Source: Trichobilharzia szidati (Eukaryota > Platyhelminthes > Trematoda > Strigeidida > Schistosomatidae). From it: 64,000 nucleotides of DNA. Numbering within the stretch: the first letter of the stretch is position 1; each line of letters begins with the position of its first letter. The stretch lies in NCBI GenBank assembly GCA_944472155.2, contig OX235271.1, positions 125,307,329 to 125,371,328 of the forward strand, in the 5' to 3' direction. The notes below the pieces were generated by a model. That model made no database searches. It saw only the letters and a program-made list of their open reading frames with translations, and was not told the DNA's origin. This document shows, piece by piece, positions 1-10,699 of this stretch. A program made the translations under genes and the position numbers.

Positions 1-80
1 CCGTTGAATTCTCCGCAAATACGTGTTAGGCTCTGCTTCCTTCTGATGACTGACTTGTGTACTCATATCTTGATGAATAT

Positions 81-3000
81 TTACATATCATTTTGCTGAC
101 AGTCTTCAGCATCAGTGTCTTCACTTTGAATGGGTGCCAATCGACTTTTGCCCTTTGTTCTGGAACCTTTGAACTCAGGCATTTTTTCTCCAAACGCTTC
201 AAGCTCTTCATGCAGTGACATCATATTTTGTGCTAGATCATTCGACCAAACGGAAATCGGCAGTTTTTCGATTTCATCCCATTCATCATACTTTTTAAAG
301 AAAGACATTATCAAGTGACTCGATAATACGATATTATATGTACATAAGTGATGGTAAAGCTTTCATAATCAAAGAATTGTAAAATTATTTATCAACTTTT
401 TGATTTCAAATGGTACGTAATACAAATTAACTGTCTAATAAATGCAAGCTTCCGATGACAGATACTAACTTACTTAAATAGATGCAGTGCACTTATGCTA
501 AGATCACCAAAATTAAAATTTGATTTTGCGATTGAGAATTGTTACTTATACTATTTTGGTTTTCCGGTAACTGGCTTACTATGCTGAGTTGAAGAATGAT
601 AGCTAGTATACACTAATGTGAAGAAAATAACAGAATATATATAGAATAGGGGTCTACGCAACAGTCAACCTTTTTGTATTATCTACGATACACCATTACT
701 GCTTACATGAGTAAAAGCAGAATCACAGGAAAAATAACAACATAGCCGAAAACAGTGTATGAAAACTTACATACATATCTCCGAGAGATGAATACCACTG
801 AACTGTCCTTTTTCGAACAGTTGCCCTTTCAGCTGTTTCTTCATTAGCTAGTGAAGTACGCCATTCTGAAAGCGACTTCTTCATCTGTTTACTGGCATGG
901 GTTTTCGTCACTTCATCAATACCCATCCACTTCGATTGGCAGCTGCTCTCATCCTCAAGACAAGAAAGGTATTTCTCTCCAGCAGCAATAGCCTCTTCAT
1001 AATTGCCTAAGACGGCGTGAGTCTGAAAACAAAGATGCGGTAAGGGTTTTGATTTGCTGTTGATAGGCTTCAGTTATATTTAGGTATAACGTCATCCTTC
1101 TTTAGGTTAGTTCGGAAATAAGTTGTCCATGGTATGTAAAATCAATTAGTTCCATCTCTGTAATAGTACAGTGTTCTTCTAAACGCCATGTGTAGGGTTA
1201 AGATAAGTCTAACTGACTGACTGGTTTCACCATAAAACTTTGCACAGATGTGCAGCAGTTCCACTTGCCACACTCCATGTGGCACACAAAGCAAGAGAAA
1301 GTAGTAAACAGAGGTTCAAAAGAGAGATAATAGACACAAATGTCAGGTAAAAAGAAAAGTAATATGGAAGAATAGCAGACTTTTTTGGATATGATAAATC
1401 AAAAGAGTGGATGCATCTGCGCCATCGAAAACGGTTTTGAGGCATATCACCAATTGTCTCCAGTCATTCGTTTCTACCATCATTCACTGATAAAGCCATG
1501 TTTTGGTTTGACCACCAATAGCTTTTTTCCAACCTGATCTGATCTCAAATAACATTGTCCATCAGTCGAGGAAGGCGATGGCTAAGCATGCGTAACGCAT
1601 GTCCTAACTTCAAAACTTTGTCGATTAATTTCCCCTTCTTATCTAACGCTCAACGCCTAACCTCAATATTACTCACCCTATTAAGACACTTGACCCGGAA
1701 GATAGAACGTAAGCGCCTATGATCAAAGACAGCGTTTTCATTTCTCCCACTTTCAATGGCCATGTTTCACAGCTATAAAGGAGAAGAGAGCGAACTGCTG
1801 AGCACTACGCACGTCCTTTGGTTGACAGTCGGATATGACGTCTACGCCAGAGATGGTGTATGCTAAACGAGCCTTCTGTATCCGTGCTGAAATTTCATCA
1901 GCGACTAGTTCTCTGGGTCTGATGCAACTTCCCTAATAATTGAAGTGGTCAACACACTCCACCACTTCACTCCCTATCTTTAAGCTTCATCTCACATTTG
2001 ACGGGAGCGAATTGCATGCCAAACATTTGAAGACTTCTGCTCAGGGTGTTCAGAAGACTGCATTTCGTTAGCGTCTTCACCTAGGAGGACTATATCATAT
2101 GCATATTCTAAGTCTACGAGGTTATTCCCTGGTAACAAGTCAATCCCTGAGTCGCTGAAGTCAGTTAGGGTTAAGTCCATTAGTACATCTAGAATGAAAT
2201 TAAGTAGAAATGGGGATAGTGGGCATTTCTGTGGGACACCCCTAGTTGTCAACAGTTAAGATAACAACTCGCCGTAAGCTCTCAACTGGCTGCATGAGTT
2301 CGAGTAGAGTGCCTTGATCAGTGCAATGTATTTTCTCGGGATTCTTTTCACAACCAAAGTATGCCTATGTTCCAGAGTATGTCGAAGGATGAAGATATGA
2401 GCAATACACCCTCTTCCTGGTCTAAAGATTGCCTGGTTTTCTCGTGTTTGTTCCACCTGAGCACTGCTTAGTCTATGCATTATTATTGAGTCTAGAAGTT
2501 TAGATACCATATTAGTCAAGCTAATCCCCTTGTGATTATCACAGGAAGACTTGTCTCCCTTTTTGTATATCGGGATAATCAATGACTTACACTAACCCAA
2601 AGGGGCTTTCTCTGATTCCCAGACGCTTCCTAGTGCCTCAGTTAACGCAGACAGTAAACTGTCTCCAGCGCATTTAAATACCTCCGGAGTCATTCCATCA
2701 GGTTCTGCTGCTTTGCCTCGTTTCAGACCACAGGTAGCCTTTGTAAATTCAGTTAAGGACGGTGCTTATATTTCATTCAGGGAGTTAAGATTAGTAGTAC
2801 TACTACTGTCATTATGGCAGTAGCTGATTTATCTTACTGCTAACTAAGTAAGCTACGTATTAGGGAACGATTAATTTGATTCAGTATAACTTCACCAGAT
2901 TATCGTCATAGACATCCTTAAGTTAGGTGGTAATATACACAGAATGATTGTAGTAAACCAAAGATGTCTATTCCGAATACTTGTAACTATACCTAAGGAC

Positions 3001-4459
3001 TAATAATCAAGGAATACAATGAAGAATATTTTTAATGAAACAGACATGTCCAGGAAAGAAGTAAAAATACTAACCTTAGCCATACGAAACCAAGCCTTCA
3101 CATATTTTGGTTCAAGTTCAATAGCCCGTTCGCAACATTTGATGGCTGTTGTAAGGAAATTTGATTGTGGTTTCTTCGGATTGTAATTGCGTTCGGTGCC
3201 AAGTTTCATTAAACACAGGGCTGCGTTCGACAAAGCAACAGCCAACAATTGACGCGGACTAAGATCACATGGTTGAAGACCAAGTATGTCTGAATCATGG
3301 CGATAATTAGGATCAGTCACGCTAACACTCCCATCTAATATCTTAATCGCTCTTTTGTAGCAGTTGAATGCTCGAATGATCATCCCCATCTAAAATTTCA
3401 GAGAACACTCAAAAATCTTTATGTTTCGCCAAATTTACCACGAGATTAGTGTTTTACACTACCTAAAGTAAATTTTTCTGGATAACTAGAGGTTTTCTTT
3501 GACTTTTTCCGACCGACGGTATAGGCTGATTCCGAAGTAGAGTTTCTTTAAAACCGTGTCTTGCAGCTTCATGACAGTTCTTAGTCCCTAATTACCCATA
3601 ATGAAACGAAACATGGATGCCAAATCAGGACTTTATTTTTGCTTTTAGAGGATAGGGTAGTCCAGTTGATAGAATGAATAAACATGACTTCTCAAATGCC
3701 ATTGGCTAACTCGATAACGAATGAACTTTTGTCTGTACAAGTATAATTACCGAATATTTTGTTAACTAACTGATGATGGAATCTGAAGTTTGATATAACG
3801 CACTATTTGGGAACCACTGTTGTTTGTAATTGCCAAACTGACCACAAGACAAAAATTTTTGGAGGTCTGGTACATGTCACTTGACAGGAGGTTTGGAACA
3901 GAAACACAGGCTTGTTGTAATTTATGACGCACAAAAGCTTATGATTGCAATAACTGGAGAGTTGGGAAGCCAGTTGACAAATGGTTAAGTCATTTTACTG
4001 ATACTGACAACTAACCTTTAAAAGTTTATTCCCACGGCGTTTCATTACATCAGCCACGACGAATTTTTCACTTTCAGACATCTGCCAAAACTCTGCAAGC
4101 TACTTGCGAAAATAACATTTCCTTCAGCTTACCTTCTGAATATCTTGGAGATGTACACTGAATAACACTTTATGTGTGGATGAGTCATTTATCTTCAGAA
4201 ACTCTTTTTCCAAATCCGTGAAACTGTAGTCATGAGTAAAAGACACGTCACACTGTTCACCACAACCCATTTCCTTTACAATTTCGTCAACAACTTTCAT
4301 TACACCGAAATCTTCTGCATGTCCAACATCGAACGTAATTTTCTGATTTCGAAGTATTGTATTATCGTCAACTGTAATAGATATATTTACAACAACACGC
4401 TCGTGTTCCTTAGGCTTTTGAGTCCCAGGACACAAAATCACTTTGGGAAATTCTGACAT
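81..4459 (-). CDS. FKBP-like TPR co-chaperone, five exons
   Basis: Five exons join without a phase break: 4459-4133, 4090-4016, 3389-3075, 1022-771 and 290-81, giving 392 aa from ATG at 4459 to TAA at 81. Every junction has GT/AG ends and is phase 0. Residues 1-109 look like a degenerate FKBP-type PPIase fold (a GxGEQCDV segment, a final hydrophobic strand), but the usual FDSS-type and VIxGW active-site motifs are missing, so catalysis is doubtful. From residue 130, MKRRGNKLLK opens a TPR region with typical helices (FNCYKRAIKIL, ALSNAALCLMKLG, CCERAIELEPKYVKAWFRMA, NYEEAIAAGEKYL). The tail is acidic with no membrane anchor, unlike FKBP8. By family, such proteins work with Hsp90/Hsp70 or as scaffolds. 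FKBP6, FKBPL or AIP-type relatives are all possible. The least certain boundary is the start of the last exon. Confidence 0.82.
1023..3074. other. Intron 3 of the FKBP-like gene
   Basis: The intron begins GTTAGT after AAG on the minus strand and ends in TTTTCAG. At about 2 kb it is the longest intron of the gene. Most of it is accounted for by the antisense LINE fragment listed separately. Confidence 0.75.
1450..2780 (-). mobile_element. Degenerate RTE-like LINE reverse transcriptase fragment
   Basis: Minus-strand reading frames 2582-2256 and 2252-1992, extended by broken frames on both sides, read as a non-LTR reverse transcriptase. IPIYKKGDKSSCDNHKGISL is the typical fingers motif, FRPGRGC follows, then GVPQKCPLSPFLLNF. 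The catalytic YADD is changed to YAYD. Upstream, about 2770-2600, KRGKAAEPDGMTPEVFKCAG is also recognisable. Downstream pieces (DEISARIQKARLAY near 1900; RWRRCIHSF near 1430) match the C-terminal part of the same type. There are many stops and frameshifts, so this is an old copy. It lies in the same orientation as the host gene, inside its intron. Confidence 0.8.
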
Positions 4460-5220
4460 CTAGGCAAAAAGGGTTCATTATTTGGAAAAACATTTTAATA
4501 CTAGGCTGAGCAAAGTTAGTACTATACAGCTTAAAATAGTGAGAAACATTCGAAATCCTAGGTTGCGCGTAAGTTGTGTATTCCAATCAGCTTCATCCTA
4601 CATACTACATTTTTGACTGTAGGTGTGCACACTGCTGCCTCCATCCCAGCATTGTTGTTAGTTGAGACTAAACGACCATATTTCTTGTGTAACAAGCGAA
4701 GCAAATATTTGCATACCTCTCACTCGCATAACTGTCACGTTTTGAAGTCATGATGATATAAATAGTACTACGCATCTTCTAAGGGAATTCATAAGTTGTA
4801 GTATAAGGGTATGTAACCTCTTTACCTCCATTGAGTTGCAACAGGCAAGATTGATATAATGTGGGATCACTACTCAGTGCAAGACTGACCATTCTAAGTG
4901 TATGAGCACATTATCCATGGCTATACGTTTAAACAGCTATCCCCGAAGGTTAATAACCAGATTATTAGTGTTGCGACTATGTATTCTCTGGAAGCCAACG
5001 AAGGTTTTGTAACTATTTAATGGGATGATTTGAAAACAGAAAGGAAGACAATAAGGTTTATAGGTGTTTTATCATCTAGGCAACCAATGAACACTGGTGA
5101 GCTACAAGTTATTATTTTAGGCCTTCTTTCCTAATTACCATATTAAAGCACGATGCTGCTGACAATGGGACTATCTTATTTAATGTTCCCGGCTGTTATT
5201 AAAGTCTGGAAAGTGTCGCA
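4460..5220. other. Upstream region of the FKBP-like gene
   Basis: I see no coding frame or recognised repeat here. It should hold the promoter of the FKBP-like gene, but I could not identify a TATA box or initiator with confidence. Confidence 0.4.
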
Positions 5221-5935
5221 TTATGTTAGGCCACCTTCCCAAAAAGTGGTGTATGAAATGAATCCAGCACTTTCCAAAGGCGACTGTGAGGACTGCTGTG
5301 ACCACATATATGAGTCATAACAGCCTGAGTGACTACTTGATAAGCGGCTGGATAACGCCAGTTTACATATCCTACTTAATTTTTTGAAAATTTGCTCCAT
5401 GTGGATTGTATAATCAAATGTACATGAAAAACTTTTCCTGTTAAAAATCATTTTAGGGTGTTACATATATATATATGGGTAAAATCAGCTATTTTTTTGC
5501 TGTAAGGCACTCCGCATTCTCAGAAACTATTTACTTTCATAGTGTCAGTAAATACTACACATAAAATTTGAACCTGTCGACAAGCGTTCCAGCCAGAACT
5601 TCAATTATCTCTCTTTGAACAATAAGAAAGTATCACATATTCGTGTTCAGCCAGACTGTAATCATCAGAACTGGCACTAAGGAAGATTTCAGATACCTTA
5701 ATATCAGTGTCGACAAAAACATGAGAAAGGGTAGCGCAGAGCTCAAATACCGTGGATGTTTGAACATCGTCAAGCTGTACAAACAAATCTTGTGACCAAA
5801 GAGACAATTTTTCAACAAATTTCCAATATTGTTTTTGCAAGCTAGTATAAATCAATTTGATTTCTTTGTGCTCACTTATTGATTGTATGTAAAGGTTCTT
5901 GATCTTCGGTAAACTTCTGCGTAATTCCTGCCGCC
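5221..5935 (-). CDS. Candidate exons of an unrecognised gene
   Basis: Two minus-strand open stretches have protein-like composition. The first, about 5935-5601, encodes a helical segment of about 110 aa with WKFVEKLSLWSQDLFVQLDD, ending in a stop at 5601. It contains a possible internal donor AAG|GTATCT at the residues VDTDIK. The second, about 5440-5221, begins after TTTTTAACAG and encodes a serine-rich tail ending TTFWEGGLT. The best donor and acceptor are not in compatible phases, so I cannot join them. No family was recognised; the first resembles helices of BAR-like or tethering proteins only in a general way. They could be exons of a gene whose start lies toward 6.6 kb, where a short ATG frame runs 6618-6514 minus. 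Confidence 0.35.
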
Positions 5936-5950
5936 ACTAGACTGTCGTGG

Positions 5951-7303
5951 CTTTGGCTGACTCCAAAAGGAGTAGTGTTGGGATTAATTATATGTTTTTC
6001 GCAGTATGTAGTGTGTTAAGACTGTTGCTACTGTGAGTGGAGTTGATCCTTTCACCAGGTAGTCCTATGGTATCGTCGTCAAATAAAAAAGGTTATAATA
6101 ATAACAATAATAATAGATATAATTAGTGTAGGTCATTCAGACTAAAAGACAGAAAAAGAGATGAAGAAAACGTAAAAATAGGCAGCTTATCAAATTTGAA
6201 GTTGATATACGTATATATAATATCAGCAATAATAATAATAAGTGTAAGTGTAGTAGTTGAAGTTGTCAAGGGAGTCAGACGGGAGAGAATGTAAAGAAGT
6301 AAAACGATGAATTTAGTTGTCATAATAATAATTATAATCATGTATATTATCATATAAACATAAATTTACATGAAAATGCATGCCATTTTTACAGGCACGA
6401 TCAAGTATGGCATAATGTCAAATAGTAGATTGTCTACAAGTTAACAATGTTTGAACAGCTAAATATTTGACATATATATAAATACACTCATTGGCTGACC
6501 CAGGCCGTATGATTATTGTATTGAACAGTAGTCCTCCAGGTCGCGCGGGAAAATCGACTTCGTTTTGTTTTCAACCCGTAGTTGTAGGAAAGACGCTATA
6601 GTCAGTTTCAAGGTCATGATGGGTTCCTGCGTATACTGGTTATATGTTTTCGTGAATTCGTTTTCCATTGAATGTTAAAGGTTTTTTTGAACGTTTTGCT
6701 TGTTTTGGAGTATGTAGGTCAGTTTTTTGTCACTGGATGCTACTAGTAAGGTTGTTTTTAGGCAGAAGTTCCCACTTATTATGTTGGTAGTTAAGGATTA
6801 TGGTAAACCTGCAATCATTGAGCTAATTCACGTGCACTATGATAGTATAGTAACACTATTTAATAAATGAACTCCCTAACTGGTTCGCCATTGTTCGATA
6901 ATGTGATTGAACCAGAACTGTGGGATTGTTTTATCCGCATGACCGGCTGTAATTAATCACCTTGTTCTTCTTAATAAGCATTATCGAAGAATAGGCTAGA
7001 ATAAGTTTAGAATTGTTGTAAGCCTGGGGTGATTACGGTATAGGCAATAAATCGTATTAGTCGCCGTTACTCGCGATATGCTATGAACTAGAAATCTTCG
7101 GCTGATAAAACGCATTACATAAGGCACAGATCGGTGTAATTTGTAACTGACTTGCCAAGCGCTCTCATCAGGAAACAATCAACCAAAGTATGCTTTAAAC
7201 TGTCGCTCTCAGGCATTTGAAGGGAAAGGAAGTGTAACACAGTTTAGACATAGATGTTTATATTGTGAATACAAATGGAAACAATAAGGTAATGCAAATA
7301 TTT
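5951..7303. other. AT-rich intergenic DNA with simple repeats
   Basis: About 6090-6340 holds imperfect ATA/AAT trinucleotide runs. A short GC-richer patch lies around 6540-6610. No recognised gene or repeat family was seen. Confidence 0.5.
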
Positions 7304-9482
7304 TCACAAAAATGATCGATTAACAGGGGCACGTCGTAATCTCAAAGTTGTTTGCGGTTCATTTGCTAGCAAAGTGTCCAACCTTCTTGTGAACTCTGCT
7401 ACTTCCCGCAGTGCAGCATCCGGATTTCTTTGGTTCAGAATGTTGAGACGACGTCTTAAACGTTCATAAGCATTTCTGAACGCGTTGTTCGGTTCCGGTG
7501 TTAGGCGGATGGCTCGTGGAATGTCCTCCGTGGTGTTATACTGACGTGTCCACCTGTCACTATTTCTCAGAATATCTAAGAGTAACAATTAAGGAAATAG
7601 AACTTACCACAGGTTAGATATGAATTTAAGAAAGCCTCAACGACATGAGCACATGGCAAATTGTATGCACAGTATGTCCAACACGTGCATTTCGCCTCAT
7701 CCCTGTTTACGAAGAACATGTGACCACCTTCTGCGTAATTAACTGAAGTGGAAGATATTGAATGAAAGAAGAAGGATCGCCTTTGCAAGTCTAAGAAAAC
7801 TTTCTTGGCAGCAAAGGGTGTGAGACGCCGTAATATGGGCTGCAGGGAAGTATGTACCTAGGAAAAATCGTTAATTATCTTCAAACTTACATCGTAATTG
7901 TAGTATTTACAAAGCATCCACTGGCCCTGACGTATTTTACGCATCGTTGTGTGGTCAATCCACTTCCATATTTTCCATAAAGTCAGTTCCAGCGGATCCC
8001 CTTTACGTAAATATCTCTTCAGCTGCCTGTGAGCATTCTCAACTCTGTTGTTAGTGTTGTTCCCCATGGTGATGGCGAACCGGTTGCACGATGCAGCCCA
8101 ATATTTCCTTGTTCTTAGCCAGTACCTTCTAATGTAAGCACCAGCCTCAGCGTCTATAACACTAATGAGATTTAGATAAGTCCAAAACCTTTGGCAATAA
8201 ATTCCGATTTGTTAACCTACTTGTTGTAACTGCGCGTGTGCGCCATTCGATACAACCACTTTTTAACAAGTTTATTTGGGAACTGTTCTCGCTAAGGTAG
8301 TTAATGGGAATGCAGCTTACCTTCCTTCGGAATGCCTGGCATACATGGAAAAGACATAAAACAATACTGCACCTAGGGAATTCCTCCTTTAAAGCGTTAA
8401 TCTGTGCAGTTGCACAGTCGACAGTGAATGTTAGTGTTTTTGATGTATCAGTCATAAATCTCTTAAATGTCTGCAATATCTCCTTGATATCTGCAAACTT
8501 TTCTCTCCTAGTCAGAGCAAACAAAACAGTCCTTCCTCTTCCGAATCCATCAGTCACAACAAACTGATATAAAGGCCATCTGTAATAAATTAGGAGAAGG
8601 ATTTACCCCTTCTTGTTCTGCAACTTACCCCATCTTATTCGTTTTATAGGTACAATCAATTCCAACTACTTCTGGAAACTTATGATACAAGTCTATCATA
8701 TCATTGCGAGCGAAAATAATTTTAGATACAAAGCCTGCGTTGTCATGCAGAACACTAACTGCACCTGTCTGTCTTAGTCGATGAAGCAGGTCTTCCAAAC
8801 TGCCGATTTCTATTCTACTGCACCATTTATTTTCATACGACTTACGTTTATACATCCTAGCCCGCATGTTTTTAATATCATCATACAGCAGGGCTTTGCC
8901 AAATTTATCATGCGCTAAATCCATTACTTCATGGACATCAGTATTCCTTTCAATGAACGGTTGTATAACTGCCATTTCTTGTGGTGATAACCGACGTCTA
9001 GATACATCAATGGACATGAAACTTGCTGTGCATGGATGGTTATGCACAGTTTGGTACTTTGTTATCCTGTATATGTTGGATTTGCGCCTTACTGTAATTA
9101 CTGATTGACATGAAGTACTTTTGAACCTTGAAATTGTTAAAATTTACATAGACAGTAAACTTACCCTCTGTTCCTAAAGCCAGCACCTCGGGAAGCACGT
9201 TTACTTGCAAAAGTGCATTTAAACGTCACATGCTCGTATTCCATAGGACCGGATGGATCCTTTTTACTGGAATCAACCCGATACCATGTGTTGGATTCCT
9301 TTCAAAGAAATAATGAACAACTTAGTTAGTACCTTCATAAATGCATCTAAAGCTTCCTTAAATTGCATCCATGTATAAAATACACAGCAAAGCATTATCC
9401 TTTGGAATGTAGCTGTTACATCACACAATATAGATGACACATTCCGTGAAGTAGACGCAGTAGGAGTACTTTGCAACATCAT
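7304..9482 (-). CDS. MULE (Mutator-like) transposase gene, eight exons, intact
   Basis: Eight exons join in phase with GT/AG introns: 9482-9333, 9298-9165, 9117-8629, 8579-8321, 8282-8221, 8188-7891, 7839-7608 and 7575-7304 (TGA). The product is 631 aa with no frameshift or stop. Residues 78-122 form a FAR1/WRKY-GCM1-like zinc site (C78, C98, H120, H122; motif HNHPC). The MULE DDE domain follows: D249 in GIDCTYKTN, D312 in FTVDCATAQ with a CLFHVC motif 20 residues on, and E415 in NNTNNRVENAH. A SWIM zinc finger lies at 515-529 (CTCW...CAH). The C-terminal 90 residues are charged and helical. By family this is a cut-and-paste transposase, or a domesticated ZSWIM/FAR1-type DNA-binding protein. 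The intact frame across seven introns favours recent activity or host constraint. Flanking terminal inverted repeats were not established. Confidence 0.85.
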
Positions 9483-10699
9483 TTAATGGTTCTAACAATT
9501 CCTAACGTGCACAACACAATGATTTCAAGTAAATCAACAGTTGTATGTATTTCATTGCTTATATACCACTTTTGTGACATAGGAAATTTACTTTATTTAT
9601 GTTGACCTAGTATGTGCAATTCCCACAGGTCACTAAACTGAAAACTTAAAAAAGTAGATCACTTAATACATACATATATCTACATGTCCAAAATTAGACA
9701 CATTATACGTTTAGCAATTTTTATTGAATTCTATTCCCATAGTAACAAAAAATGCATACATCCTATTTTGGACTTAAAATGAATGCATCAAAATTATTGT
9801 TAACTTATATTCACTTACTAGACATTCCCATATATCTCAATGTACTTTAAATGCTACAAATGCATCCAAATAGCGTGTGACTATCACACTACACTCACAC
9901 CAAAAAAATTAACACGCCGTTATATTATGGTAAGTTAAGACTGACTTTAAACTGACTGTAACTTTCCGTGTCAAAATAAAGAGACTGCCATTTTTACTTA
10001 TATTTTAGACCAATAAGAAGCCAGCTAGCCAACAGCCAATCAAAATCTGCCTATATCGCTTTTCTAGTTGTAGGCATACGATAACCAACTAATATTGAGG
10101 TAAGTACAACGTTTACCAGGGATAGTAAGCTGTTTTAGAAAAGTAAAGGTGCTAAGGTGAATCATTCAAGTGTAATGAAATAGGCAAGTGCAATGTGTCA
10201 TTGATAGATGCATTCATAAAGGAAATACAATGGGAGACTATAATCCCTAGGCTGACAGAGTTCATTTGCAATGTACAATGCTACCCATATAGGTATCACT
10301 GTCGTGATGTCCACCTTTGGTTTTAATACAATTATCCACAAGCCGGTTGTTTTTATTTCATACCTTTTTGTATATTTGGTGCACAACCGTACCCTATAGG
10401 GAACAGGAATAAAATAAGTCGAATCAAATTCATAAAGAGCTGTAAAATGTTAGGTTTAATGGAATATAATGAGCAAGTGAAGACGTTATTAGAAAATGAA
10501 TGAGATGAGACATTGTTGAGTGATATTCGAAGATACGACAAAGGAAAGCATGTCAATTTATAAGATGCCCCATAAATCTGTGCAGAGCCCACGTGGTCGC
10601 ATCTCAGCAATAGGCTGACCGAATGGTATATGTTTAAAGGTAGAAGCACTATCTGTCTAAGCGATCATTATTATCTTTTTCAAGATATAGATTCAAGCC
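9483..10699. other. Intergenic, nothing recognised
   Basis: AT-rich sequence upstream of the transposase gene. No coding frame, RNA gene or named repeat could be supported. Confidence 0.4.

Noticed and set aside
8304..8567. Plus-strand frame of 87 codons
   Set aside because: It is the antisense of the transposase exon 8579-8321.
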